A stretch of DNA of 64,000 bases from Sulfurisphaera tokodaii str. 7 (GTDB taxonomy: Archaea; Thermoproteota; Thermoprotei_A; Sulfolobales; Sulfolobaceae). The notes below the pieces were generated by a model. That model made no database searches, was not told the origin of the DNA, and was given only the letters and a program-made list of their open reading frames with translations. The stretch's first letter is position 1. Every line of letters begins with the position of its first letter. Positions 30,827 through 40,422 of the stretch are shown here, piece after piece. The stretch spans positions 2,370,001-2,434,000 of the forward strand of contig NC_003106.2 in assembly GCF_000011205.1 (NCBI RefSeq), read 5' to 3'. The position numbers and the translations under genes were made by a program.

Positions 30827-31908
30827 TTTTCACAAGACTCCTTTATTTTTCTATTTCCAGTTATTATAATAACTTCATGCTCTCTATCTAGATTTTTCAT
30901 TAATTGTATAATCCTATCAATTTCTTCCTCTATTAAATACTCCTCTGGATATTCTATCACTATAAGAGATTTTCCTTTAATTGTAGAGAGCTCTGCATCT
31001 ATTAGAGCTAAAGACTTTACCGAAGGGGGAGCTTTGTATATACTTTCATTACCCCAATATAATACTCCATTTTCGTTTTTAACGTCAGTTGAAAATAGTG
31101 GTTTAAAATTCTTTATTCCTTCTTTCACTCTTTGTATTGCAAAGATGCATTTATCTGAAAACAGTTGAACTATTTCCTCATCAGATAATGCCGATTCAGA
31201 TGCATTAAGCAATAATGCTCTATTACTCGGTATATAAATAAAGTCTTTTATTCCAGTTTTTATCTCAAACTCTTCCCTTTCTCTTAATAATACAGGTTCT
31301 ATCATGCTTTCTATTAAGTTTTCTCCTATTTCATCTAGCTGTGACTGTGAAATCAAGGACTTTTGGTTTACTTCCCTAGCTGTTACTTGAAGAAGTTTAT
31401 TAATCTCTTCTTCATTTACGTTCTTAGAAACTCCCTTATTTTCTATTCTAAGAGAGAGATCAAGAATTGCTGTCAATTTTTTATTTTCTATTTTTAGTTT
31501 TGCTTTTAATTCAAAGTTCTTAATTCCTGTAAGCTGAAAAAGATCAATAGTTACGCTAGATTCTATATTTTCATTAAAATCGGTTTTTGTCTCAATCTTT
31601 ATAGGTTGTCGTAATGATATCTCGTTGTTCTTCCATGATAAAGGTAATGAGGTATTTATTCTATTAACTAAAGATGGTAAAGCGTAATTGGGATTAATCA
31701 TTCTAAAGTTAAGTTCTCTCATAATGGAGGATAATTCGAAAATGGTGAAGTAAAGATCTCTGAGTTTTTCTGAGTTTTCCCTTTGCAATTTGAAATTTAA
31801 GTCAAATGCTAGCTTCTTTTTGTAGTTTGAAAATCCCATAGGATCTAGTATGTAATACTGTTTAATTTCGTCTGTTAAGTCCTTATATCCATAAATAACT
31901 CTGCACAT
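30823..31908 (-). CDS. Hypothetical protein, 361 residues
   Basis: Soluble, Lys/Glu-rich, no membrane segments. The N-terminal half is beta-rich. The C-terminal part (about 290-361) has alternating strands, with SLIVIEYPEEYL and EVIIITGNRK. It is paired with the 123-residue gene by a 4-base overlap. I do not recognise a family, and no catalytic motif is clear. Confidence 0.65.
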   Translation of the reverse strand: MCRVIYGYKDLTDEIKQYYILDPMGFSNYKKKLAFDLNFKLQRENSEKLRDLYFTIFELSSIMRELNFRMINPNYALPSLVNRINTSLPLSWKNNEISLRQPIKIETKTDFNENIESSVTIDLFQLTGIKNFELKAKLKIENKKLTAILDLSLRIENKGVSKNVNEEEINKLLQVTAREVNQKSLISQSQLDEIGENLIESMIEPVLLREREEFEIKTGIKDFIYIPSNRALLLNASESALSDEEIVQLFSDKCIFAIQRVKEGIKNFKPLFSTDVKNENGVLYWGNESIYKAPPSVKSLALIDAELSTIKGKSLIVIEYPEEYLIEEEIDRIIQLMKNLDREHEVIIITGNRKIKESCEK

Positions 31909-31955
31909 AGTATATTAACTAGTTTCGTTGTATAAAAATTAATTTTAATAAATTT

Positions 31956-33131
31956 TTAACTGCTCGTGGCTTTCCTTCTTTCTTTTAATAATCTATAATA
32001 AATATACCCACCAACTGCTTGTAATATGCCACCACTTAATTCTGGTAATGGTAACCATGTTTCTAAAAGATAACCACTTAATCCACTACTTAATTGTGCT
32101 ATTCTAGTTGATATTCCTTGAAGGCTTGTAGCTGTTCCATAATCCTCTTCCGATATGCCTCTAACATTTATTGCTGTCCTATTTGGTGCTCCAATACCAG
32201 CATTTAGTCCCCTTAATGCATAAAGTGCTGAAGCTAAATAAAACCATGGTGAGAACGCAATTCCGATTAAAAGTACTCCGTTTAAAACTCTAGTTATAGA
32301 CGCAATCTTGAGTGTATCAAACTTTATTCTAGTTGCTAAAAATGAACCTATAGAAGTTAATGCATAAGAGAGTGTGAAGACTAAGCCTATTTCAAAATCA
32401 TTTGCGTGATAAGCTATCTTGAACCATAGTGGTAGAAGCGGTATTGCTAATCCTATCCCAGCACCGGTTACTGTATTAGATGCTATTACCCTTAAAATAT
32501 AATTAAAGCTAGATTTTTTCATTATCTTAGTAGTCTTTTTCGGTCTTTGAGCTTCTTCTACAAAAACTAATGAAATAACAGATATAAATAAGAGCAAAGA
32601 AGAAATACCGAATATAAATCTATAATCTTCTAAGGATGAGAAAGGTAAGAATTGTTCTATAGATATTAAAAGACTTCCTATAATACTCGCAGCAGAGGCA
32701 GCAGAACTGATTAATCCAAGTCTTTTTACCCTTTCTTTCTCATCTCTCCAATTAGAGGCAATCAATGCGGAGATTCCTGGGCTCCACATTCCTCTTAATC
32801 CACCAGAAGCACCTCCACCTATTCCAGTAATAATCAGCAGAGGTATGATTAGCTTTACGCTAGTTACAATAGCTAATAATGCAGTTCCAATAAGGGGAAG
32901 TATATCACCAATTATTAAGCTTTTTTTATAACCTATTCTATCCCCAAGCATTCCAAGTCCAAAAGATAATGTGGCATAAAATCCTACAACTCCAAAAACT
33001 ATTAACCCAATTGTTACTGGAGATAAACCTAAAAGTGAAAGGTACAACGGTATTGATAAACTTACGTAGATTAAACTTATACTTCTTGCAACTCTAGAAA
33101 TTAAGAGAAATTTAAAAGTTCTATCAGTCAT
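31956..33131 (-). CDS. MFS transporter
   Basis: 391 residues with twelve predicted helices. The loop 2-3 motif GMLGDRIGYKKSL (about 61-73) is the MFS signature, and a central cytoplasmic loop has EEAQRPKKTTK. Substrate unknown. It is divergent from the radical SAM gene, with 160 bases between the starts. Confidence 0.82.
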   Translation of the reverse strand: MTDRTFKFLLISRVARSISLIYVSLSIPLYLSLLGLSPVTIGLIVFGVVGFYATLSFGLGMLGDRIGYKKSLIIGDILPLIGTALLAIVTSVKLIIPLLIITGIGGGASGGLRGMWSPGISALIASNWRDEKERVKRLGLISSAASAASIIGSLLISIEQFLPFSSLEDYRFIFGISSLLLFISVISLVFVEEAQRPKKTTKIMKKSSFNYILRVIASNTVTGAGIGLAIPLLPLWFKIAYHANDFEIGLVFTLSYALTSIGSFLATRIKFDTLKIASITRVLNGVLLIGIAFSPWFYLASALYALRGLNAGIGAPNRTAINVRGISEEDYGTATSLQGISTRIAQLSSGLSGYLLETWLPLPELSGGILQAVGGYIYYRLLKERRKATSS

Positions 33132-33290
33132 GTATACCTATTATTGTTATTCCTTTTTTGTCATAAATTTCTTTTTATAAATTAGGATACAAATGACACT
33201 AAACAGCATATTTCCAACATGATAATTTGAACTTTTAGTAATTCTTTCAAAGAAAGGTTTATTTGGATCCGAACAAAACATATATATTTG

Positions 33291-34880
33291 ATGAAGAGAG
33301 AGTGGGATGTCATTTTAACCGCAGATAGAGGTTCGTTTACTGATTATGGAGGCTCTAGTGTATTAGGTTATGTAGCTTGTATGCCATATAGACTAGTACC
33401 CAGGTTCTTTATGGATAGGTTCTTTACACCTCCAATTAAAGTTGATAAAGACGGTAAAGCTATATATGCACCTTATGCCCTAAGAAAGGTTGAAGCGTCT
33501 CTACTCTCTCATGGTTTTAATGTAGCAGTAATTCCCCCAGAGTATTTAGAAAAATCCGTAAGTGAGAAGACTAAAGTTTTAGGTTTAACTGTTCATGACC
33601 CGTTTGGTTTAAACCCAGTGTCATTCAAACTCTCTATGCTTTTTGGCGGAGGTGCAACTTGGACTGCCAAGTTCTTTGAAGAACTTGGAGAAGAAGTAAA
33701 AAAGTTAAAGGCTAAATATAATTTTAAGGTAATTGTTGGTGGGCCAGGAGCTTGGGAATTACTTAATAAAAAGCCTGAGTGGATAGATACTGTCTTTATC
33801 GGTGAAGCAGAACTCACATTACCAGAAGTTGTAAAGAAGCTAATGGATGGTGAAGAGGTACCTACAATTGTTAGAGGTAAGGATCCTAAGGTTGACCAAA
33901 TACCCCCAATAGTTAACCCAGCAAGACTTGGAGAGGTTCAAATAACTAGAGGTTGTCCTAGAGGTTGTCAATTTTGTTCTATAACTCCAGAAACTTTCAG
34001 ATCTATGCCTCTTGATGTAATTAAAAAAGAAGTTGAGGTTAATATGAAGGGTGGATGGAATCGGGTTGAGTTTATTACTGATGATGTAATGCTTTATGGT
34101 TCTCAAAAGCTTAGAACTAATCATGATGCTATCGTTAGGCTATTTACTGAAGTTATGAATATGGGTGTTGATGGAATATGGTGGCCTCATATTTCTGCTC
34201 CAGCAGTTAAGGAAAGTCCTAAGACTGTTAAAGCAATGGCTGAGATTGCGAGGTATAGTTTTGATAGGGCTGTAGCACCAGTAGTTGGTTTAGAGACTGG
34301 TAGTGTAAAGATTATGGAGAAATATATGAGGGCAAAGGCTTTTCCATGGACTCCAAAAGATTGGGCTGATGTCATAATTGATGCTACTGCTATTATGAAT
34401 GATAATTATATCTTCCCATGTTATACAATGACAATTGGTTACCCAGAAGAAACTGACGAAGATGTCCAACAATCTGTTGATCTAGTTCAGAAGATAATTG
34501 ACCATGGATTCATAGCTTGGGTATTTCCATTACCAGTAATTCCTATGGCTACTACAAGGATAAGGGATAATCCATTCCCGTTCATGGAAAGATTACCTTC
34601 GAAATACTGGGATTTACTCTACATGAGTTGGAAGTATAATTTCAAAATTACTAGGCAATTAATTCCTATATTGACTAGTGGGATAAAGAATAATGTAGCT
34701 AAAAGGATTGTGAAAATAATGATTGATAGAGTCTTTGACTCCATAGATCAAATATTTTATGAATTAAAGGAAACCAAGGGTAAAAAATCGATGGAGTTTT
34801 CAAGTATTAACTTAAACAACACTATTGGTGTTATAAAATCTATATATTGGTTAACTAGGCTAGCTTTCAAAAATCAATAA
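33291..34880 (+). CDS. B12-binding radical SAM protein
   Basis: 529 residues from the ATG at 33291; the TTG one codon before is less likely. An N-terminal cobalamin-binding-like domain (about 1-200, with VIVGGPGAWEL) precedes a radical SAM core with C-x3-C-x2-C in RGCPRGCQFCS (about 222-232). Cobalamin radical SAM enzymes methylate or couple unactivated carbons. The DVILTADRGSF start and GWPHISAP-like middle recall the Sulfolobales group that includes the GDGT ring synthases and tetraether synthase, so membrane-lipid modification is a reasonable guess, not proven. Confidence 0.8.
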   Translation: MKREWDVILTADRGSFTDYGGSSVLGYVACMPYRLVPRFFMDRFFTPPIKVDKDGKAIYAPYALRKVEASLLSHGFNVAVIPPEYLEKSVSEKTKVLGLTVHDPFGLNPVSFKLSMLFGGGATWTAKFFEELGEEVKKLKAKYNFKVIVGGPGAWELLNKKPEWIDTVFIGEAELTLPEVVKKLMDGEEVPTIVRGKDPKVDQIPPIVNPARLGEVQITRGCPRGCQFCSITPETFRSMPLDVIKKEVEVNMKGGWNRVEFITDDVMLYGSQKLRTNHDAIVRLFTEVMNMGVDGIWWPHISAPAVKESPKTVKAMAEIARYSFDRAVAPVVGLETGSVKIMEKYMRAKAFPWTPKDWADVIIDATAIMNDNYIFPCYTMTIGYPEETDEDVQQSVDLVQKIIDHGFIAWVFPLPVIPMATTRIRDNPFPFMERLPSKYWDLLYMSWKYNFKITRQLIPILTSGIKNNVAKRIVKIMIDRVFDSIDQIFYELKETKGKKSMEFSSINLNNTIGVIKSIYWLTRLAFKNQ

Positions 34881-34941
34881 AATATCAAGATATTTCTCTT
34901 TTTTCAAAAAGTTTATTAACTTACTCTCCTTCTAACATATA

Positions 34942-36321
34942 ATGAATAAATATCAGATAATTTCCGTTGTTATCGGGATAATGCTTATTTTATCTTCCTC
35001 ATTTTTCGTAGTATTACACCAAATTCATAAGGAACCTTCAATTGGTATTCATAGTATAACAACAACTCTTGTAAATAATATGAACCCAACTCCTAACATT
35101 ACAATACCTAAAATTATACAATCAATACCAGAGAACACTAAAGGATATTTCGGTAATACTATAATGTTTGAGGGTAATCCACAACACATTTATTTTTTGC
35201 CCGTCACAACTGGATACTTTTTAATTAATGTTTCTGGTGCAATAATAGTTCCTCCTTCTATATATAATAATTTACTCTTTGTTACAACTTCTGGGCCTAT
35301 GAACATGTCTTCTAGGAGTTTACTATATAATATCGGTTGCGTTTATGCAATAAATATTACTGACGGTGAAATTGTCTGGAACGAAAGATTTCCAAACCAG
35401 ATTATGACCCAACCTATTATTGTTAACGGCATTCTTGTTGTTGGTTTAGGTAATAACCAGTTTATTAATTCTACTGTAAGGGGTACTGGAACTAATATGA
35501 TAGTAGCCTTAAATGCATCTAACGGTAAGGTTTTATGGAATTATACTACACTAGGAGAAGATATGCCAACTCCAGTATATTATAAAGGGATGATAATTGA
35601 GGCTAATGGTAACGGAGAGGTTTTTGCATTAAATTTGACAAATGGCAAATTAATATGGAGTGATTATATAGGTTCCTATGTGAGTATGAGTTCTCCGTTA
35701 CTTGTTAATAATGTAATTTATTTTGGTTCTGCTCACCCTTATATTTTCTGGGCTGTAAGTGCTGAAAACGGTAAGATCTTATGGTATGATAATTTTTCTG
35801 AGAACTTCTCTAGTCTAGGCGGTTTAGATGATTCTTCACCAGCATATGCTAACGGTATTGTTGTAACTTCCTTAGCTATTCATTTTCAAAATAATACAAT
35901 TGAGGAGGCATTAGTCGCTATGAATGCCTTTAGTGGTAAAGTCATTTGGTGGTTAAATGAGGGTATAGCTCCCTTGCCTCCTAATCTTGAATCGCCACCA
36001 CCAGTAATTTATCATGGCATTGTTTTTCATGATTCGCCAGTAGGGGTTTTATATGCTGTTAACTTAACAGATGGTAAAGTATTATGGAATTTTACTACTG
36101 GTTTTACTACTAGTAATGTTGACATAGTTAAAGGAAGAGTTTTAATACAGAATCAGCAAGGTATACTTTTTGTACTTTCTATTGAAGGAAAGTTGATAAA
36201 GAAGATTTTAACTCCAGTAATGCCAGGTCCAGGTAATATACTAGTTACATTAAATTCAGTAATTTTAGTTGGGGTTAACGGAGTAATTGACTCAATTCCT
36301 ATTCAATCAATTATGTATTAA
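34942..36321 (+). CDS. Exported PQQ-type beta-propeller protein
   Basis: 459 residues: an N-terminal signal anchor ([19 protein letters not shown]), then a propeller with repeated WD/PQQ-like blades, seen as [36 protein letters not shown] and DGKVLWNFT. Many N-x-S/T sites support an extracytoplasmic place. It could bind a quinone cofactor or polymers; the family alone does not say. No dehydrogenase partner is adjacent. Confidence 0.8.
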   Translation: MNKYQIISVVIGIMLILSSSFFVVLHQIHKEPSIGIHSITTTLVNNMNPTPNITIPKIIQSIPENTKGYFGNTIMFEGNPQHIYFLPVTTGYFLINVSGAIIVPPSIYNNLLFVTTSGPMNMSSRSLLYNIGCVYAINITDGEIVWNERFPNQIMTQPIIVNGILVVGLGNNQFINSTVRGTGTNMIVALNASNGKVLWNYTTLGEDMPTPVYYKGMIIEANGNGEVFALNLTNGKLIWSDYIGSYVSMSSPLLVNNVIYFGSAHPYIFWAVSAENGKILWYDNFSENFSSLGGLDDSSPAYANGIVVTSLAIHFQNNTIEEALVAMNAFSGKVIWWLNEGIAPLPPNLESPPPVIYHGIVFHDSPVGVLYAVNLTDGKVLWNFTTGFTTSNVDIVKGRVLIQNQQGILFVLSIEGKLIKKILTPVMPGPGNILVTLNSVILVGVNGVIDSIPIQSIMY

Positions 36322-36442
36322 TTTAACTATTCAAGGAAATGAAATTTTTTAAAAGTTTTTAATATTACCTTATTAATTTACTAAAAAGTTGAAGGGCAAT
36401 ACATTGCAAAAAGAATTTAAACCCAATTATATAGGTTAGTGT

Positions 36443-36643
36443 GTGAAACGGATAATAACGTTGTCATTAGAAGATTTGAGTGAAGCTAAAGACAAAGTGA
36501 GAAAAGTATTGAAAAAATTGCAATATGAGGACGAGGTCATTGTTATTTCAAAGTCAGATATTTCTTATCTTTTTAAGGGTTATAACGTAGAAAAAGAAAA
36601 AGACGAAGAAGGTTTATGGATAATTAGGATTAAAAAGAATTAG
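36443..36643 (+). CDS. Small protein, possibly TusA-fold without cysteine
   Basis: 66 residues, GTG start. The pattern LSLEDLSEAKDKVRKVLKKL, then EDEVIVISKS and a C-terminal WIIRIKK strand, resembles the beta-alpha-beta order of TusA-like proteins, but the sulfur-carrying cysteine is missing (there is no Cys at all). It ends 14 bases before the cytosine deaminase gene and may be co-transcribed. Function unknown. Confidence 0.55.
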   Translation: MKRIITLSLEDLSEAKDKVRKVLKKLQYEDEVIVISKSDISYLFKGYNVEKEKDEEGLWIIRIKKN

Positions 36644-36657
36644 TCATATTTCCTTAT

Positions 36658-37896
36658 ATGCTTATCAAAAATGCAAGGCTTTTAGATGGTAGAATAGTTA
36701 ACATTTACATTGAAGATGGAATAATTAGCTGTTTTAACTGCAAAGAGCATGACGAGGAAATTATTGATGCTGAGAATCACTTGGTAATTCCTCCTTATTT
36801 TAATATGCATTTTCATCTAGATAGTGTATTTCTTCCAGTACTTAATAAGAGCGGAACTTTATGGGAAGGTATAAAGATTTGGAAAGATGTTAAAGGTAAA
36901 CTGACAGAAGAGGATGTGATAAAAAGGGCTGTTACAGCTGTGAAACTAATGGTTGCACAAGGTACTTTGTGGATAAGAACACATGTTGATATTACTGAAA
37001 AGTCCTTAACTCTTCTTCACTCACTTTTGAAAGTTAGAGAGGAAGTAAAGGAGATTGCTGATATTCAAATTACTGCATTTCCACAAGATGGTATTTATAC
37101 TGATAAAGGTAATGACGAGCTATTACGTAAGGCTATTCAGCTAGGTGCAGATAATGTTGGTTTAATTCCTCATAACGAGATTACAAGAGAAGACGGAGTT
37201 AGATCTATAAAATTTGCAATTAAGTTAGCAAAAGAGTATGGCAAAATAGTTGATGGTCATATTGACGAGACTGATGATCCTAATTCGAGATTTTTAGAAG
37301 TTTTAGCTAAGTATACGTTGGAGTATAATTATGAGGGTAAAGTCTCAGCTGGGCATGTTACAGCTATGCATTCGTGGGATCCAGCTTATCGATATAGGAT
37401 TCTACCAATTGTTGCTAGGGCTGGTATTCATGTAATTCCTAATCCTTTAGTTAATGTTTCTCTTCAAGGAAGGTTTGATAATTATCCTAAAAGGAGAGGT
37501 ATGGCACCTATTAAAGAGATGTTAAGTTATGGTATAAATGTCGCTTTGGGCCATGACTGTATCATGGATCCTTGGTATCCTTTAGGTAGTGGCAATATGT
37601 TACATGTCCTCTTTATGGCTATTCATTTAGACCAAATGTTATCCCCAGACGAGATTATCTCTTCTATCAACTTAATAACATATAATGGTGCTAAGGTTTG
37701 GTCTCTTAAAGATTATGGCATCAACATTGGCAATAGGGCTAATTTACTTATTATGGCTGAAGATGATGTAATTGATCTTTTGAGATTTATGTCTCCTCCT
37801 CTTTACGTTATAAAAGATGGAAAAGTAGTTGCTAAGGAGGGTAAATTAGTCTATTTTAAGGGAAAATGGGAGAAGGTCTTGAAAAAACCAGTATAG
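36658..37896 (+). CDS. codA: Cytosine deaminase
   Basis: 412 residues of the amidohydrolase superfamily, strongly resembling E. coli CodA. Metal and catalytic motifs: MHFHLD (about 57-62), HIDETDD (about 201-207), SAGHVTAMHSWD, and GHDCIMDPWYPLG with the metal Asp (about 299). The substrate loops NPLVNVSLQGRFDNYPKRRG are also present. It would deaminate cytosine to uracil for pyrimidine salvage, or related aminated heterocycles. It appears as the last gene of a short run with the 66-residue protein. Confidence 0.9.
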   Translation: MLIKNARLLDGRIVNIYIEDGIISCFNCKEHDEEIIDAENHLVIPPYFNMHFHLDSVFLPVLNKSGTLWEGIKIWKDVKGKLTEEDVIKRAVTAVKLMVAQGTLWIRTHVDITEKSLTLLHSLLKVREEVKEIADIQITAFPQDGIYTDKGNDELLRKAIQLGADNVGLIPHNEITREDGVRSIKFAIKLAKEYGKIVDGHIDETDDPNSRFLEVLAKYTLEYNYEGKVSAGHVTAMHSWDPAYRYRILPIVARAGIHVIPNPLVNVSLQGRFDNYPKRRGMAPIKEMLSYGINVALGHDCIMDPWYPLGSGNMLHVLFMAIHLDQMLSPDEIISSINLITYNGAKVWSLKDYGINIGNRANLLIMAEDDVIDLLRFMSPPLYVIKDGKVVAKEGKLVYFKGKWEKVLKKPV

Positions 37897-38155
37897 ATTT
37901 AATAAAAATTCAATCTCAGATAAGAGAAAAGGTAATATTTACGAAAATATATGGTAACACCAAACGACAAAAGAAGAACCTAACTAAACAATTTTCATAC
38001 ATATCCTATGATATATTAAAAATAGCATAATATGATTATGAAGAGATATTAAGTTAATGTTTGAATATCAACATGCATTTTTACATAAATATTTAACAAG
38101 TTTTATTTTAGTATTGCTTAATAACTGGTTTTAGATATCATATTTTAGACCTAAT

Positions 38156-38221
38156 ATGGCGAAGAAGAAGAAAGAGGGTCAAGGTCAACAACAGCAACAA
38201 GGCGGCTCACAGAAGAAGTAA
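38156..38221 (+). CDS. Candidate Lys/Gln-rich microprotein
   Basis: A 21-residue frame, MAKKKKEGQGQQQQQGGSQK, then K and stop. A TATA-like cttaata lies about 30-35 bases above, fitting a leaderless transcript. It stands alone in the 504-base gap 37897-38400. The composition (four Lys, then Gln/Gly) is unlike random AT-rich DNA and suggests a real, disordered, possibly nucleic-acid-binding peptide. It could be a remnant of a longer gene. The flanking parts (37897-38130 and 38230-38400) hold nothing I can support. Confidence 0.4.
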   Translation: MAKKKKEGQGQQQQQGGSQKK

Positions 38222-38400
38222 GCTAGATGAAATTGTAATCACAACTAATAAAGTTAACTTATTTTTTGATTATACTATTTTTCTTTTTCCTTTTTTATCA
38301 TATAATCATGGTCATGATTATTTGGAATTAGAGTATTGCGTTAATATAATCATAACTAAGTTGAACAATATTTTTATTAGACGAAAACCAACTTGACATT

Positions 38401-39285
38401 ATGATAAGAGGAATATATGGTATATTAGAAGGCAAAAGAACGGTTGACGGTGCTGGTGTAAAATTATATAGAGTATTTGGCGGTCCGACAACTGTTCAAC
38501 TAACGGATCCTTTTCTCCTCTTAGACTTCTTTGGTTCAGCTAATCCAGAGGATTATATAGTAGGTTTTCCGTGGCATCCTCATAGAGGTATTGAAACTGT
38601 TACGTTACTATATGAAGGTAAAGTAGAACATGAAGATAGTGAAGGAAATAAAGGAGTTATATATCCTGGACAAGTTCAATGGATGACTGCTGGTAGTGGT
38701 ATTTTTCACCAAGAAATGCCAAAGCCATTAGAAGGCGTAGAAATCGCTAAGTATAATCAAAATCCTTTATCAGTGAAAGGTTTACAACTTTGGATAAATC
38801 TTCCTTCTTACAAAAAGATGACAGAACCTACATATAGGAATATAAAGTCACTTCCCAAGGAGAGATTCGACTTTGGTGAAGTCAGTATACTTGTGGGGGA
38901 ATACAAAGGAATTGAAGGACCTATAAGAGTTAAAAGTGATGTCGATCCGTTATACCTTGATGTTAATTTAGATGGAGAGTTTCATTTAAACGTTAAGAAT
39001 GGATATACAGTACTGGCATTTGTAGTTGATGGTAAAGCTAAATTTTCTCCTAATGTTCCAGAAATTGATAAGGGGAATCTAGTTATATTTAACAGAGAGG
39101 GTGATGAAATAGTAGTAAAAGGTAAGGCTAGATTTATAATTCTGTCTGGAAAACCATTAGAAGAGCCCGTAGCATGGTATGGTCCTATAGTGATGAATAC
39201 AGAAGACCAAATCCTTGAGGCTTTAGCTGATCTAAGAAGAGGTACTTTTGTAAGACATAAGCAAGTTAATATTGAGGATTATTAG
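38401..39285 (+). CDS. Pirin-family protein
   Basis: 294 residues, double cupin. The N-terminal cupin has the pirin signature FPWHPHRGIETVTLLYEG (about 53-70) with metal-ligand histidines HPHRG, plus GSGIFHQEMP (about 100-109). The start is leaderless-looking, below a ttttattag box. Prokaryotic pirins include quercetin 2,3-dioxygenases and stress-linked proteins; the substrate is not readable. It overlaps the convergent glycosylase gene by 20 bases. Confidence 0.88.
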   Translation: MIRGIYGILEGKRTVDGAGVKLYRVFGGPTTVQLTDPFLLLDFFGSANPEDYIVGFPWHPHRGIETVTLLYEGKVEHEDSEGNKGVIYPGQVQWMTAGSGIFHQEMPKPLEGVEIAKYNQNPLSVKGLQLWINLPSYKKMTEPTYRNIKSLPKERFDFGEVSILVGEYKGIEGPIRVKSDVDPLYLDVNLDGEFHLNVKNGYTVLAFVVDGKAKFSPNVPEIDKGNLVIFNREGDEIVVKGKARFIILSGKPLEEPVAWYGPIVMNTEDQILEALADLRRGTFVRHKQVNIEDY

Positions 39286-39919
39286 CAATTTCATAAGCTA
39301 ATTTAAGTATTTTTATCCAATCCTCCCATTTTAATCTACCAGTTTTCGTGTTCTGAGCACTAGGGTGATAAGACCCTATTAGAATTTTGTCGTCTGGTAA
39401 TTTTATAACGACTCCATGATAAAACTTACTTTTTATTCCATAAAGCGAAAGAATAGTATCAAAAGCTATTCTACCAAGGGCTAAAATTACTTTTATTCTA
39501 AGTGATTTAATTTCTTCTATTAAAAACCTAGAACAATTTGAGATTTCCTCCCTTGTTGGCTTATTTTTCGGAGGAGCACATTTTACAGTGTTTGTCAAAT
39601 AAACTTCTTTAACTTCTAGTCCATCCTCTCTTGTTTTTCCCTCCTCTTTATTTGATAAACCTAAGGCATAAAGTCCTTTAATAACCCATTTTCCAGATTC
39701 ATCACCGGTAAACACTCTTCCTGTCCTATTACCACCGTGAAGTGCTGGAGCCAAACCTACTATGAGTATTTTTGCCTTTTCATCTCCAAAACCTGGTACT
39801 GGTTTGTTCCAATAATTCCAATCTTTAAATCTAGGCGGTATTTTGAAATTTTTTCTATATTCTATTAGCCTTTCACATCTGCTACATGAGACTATTTCGT
39901 CATACAGTATACTAATCAT
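39266..39919 (-). CDS. Family 5 uracil-DNA glycosylase (UDGb)
   Basis: 217 residues from the ATG at 39919; a TTG two codons earlier is possible. Motif A is GLAPALHGGNRTGR (with Ala/Pro where other families have catalytic Asp/Asn, as in family 5) and motif B is YHPSAQNTKTGR. Cysteines C-x2-C near the N-terminus (CSRC) plus KCAPP and NCSRF form the [4Fe-4S] site. It removes uracil, and probably other deaminated bases, from DNA, important at high temperature. Some shorter UDGs in Sulfolobales are family 4; the motifs here favour family 5. Confidence 0.88.
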   Translation of the reverse strand: MISILYDEIVSCSRCERLIEYRKNFKIPPRFKDWNYWNKPVPGFGDEKAKILIVGLAPALHGGNRTGRVFTGDESGKWVIKGLYALGLSNKEEGKTREDGLEVKEVYLTNTVKCAPPKNKPTREEISNCSRFLIEEIKSLRIKVILALGRIAFDTILSLYGIKSKFYHGVVIKLPDDKILIGSYHPSAQNTKTGRLKWEDWIKILKLAYEIANNPQY

Positions 39920-40061
39920 AAACAACGCTTAGAAGAAATACTAATAAAATTTTGTAGATTATAATTTCTTCTAATTAACCTTTATTATTTGAGTCAGTAA
40001 TGTATAATAAACAACTTTTTTATAATTAAATATTTTAATTCTACTTAAGAAAGTGATATTT

Positions 40062-40388
40062 ATGGATGAAAAGGAAATTGTGCTTAAAGCTTTAGATAAA
40101 ATTGACAAATGGTATGTTATGTTAGCTGGAATAAGGGAAAACACTCTTCTTATTGTCTCTAAAAAGGTTCCTCCTAATTCAATAAATGTTGATGGTATTG
40201 AGTATTCGGTAAAATATTACGAACCTGAGGAATATTTAAGAGTGATAACATATAATGAAGATGAGTTTAGATCATACAAAATTTACTACTTCGTTAAAGT
40301 TTATATGAGAAAAGTTTTGGATATTCTTTCATCGCTTGAAGTGCAAAGAATGAGTGAGGAGTTTGAGAAAAATAACAGACTTATTTAG
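40062..40388 (+). CDS. Small hypothetical protein
   Basis: 108 residues from the ATG at 40062 (MDEKEIVLKALDKID); a GTG three codons earlier also lies below the taaatattttaatt box. Alpha/beta by eye, with a C-terminal helix rich in charged residues. It vaguely recalls small nucleotidyltransferase-like proteins but lacks a clear GS motif, so I leave it unnamed. Confidence 0.6.
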   Translation: MDEKEIVLKALDKIDKWYVMLAGIRENTLLIVSKKVPPNSINVDGIEYSVKYYEPEEYLRVITYNEDEFRSYKIYYFVKVYMRKVLDILSSLEVQRMSEEFEKNNRLI

Positions 40389-40422
40389 ATGATTTTTTAA
40401 ACGTTATAACATTAAGTCTTAT

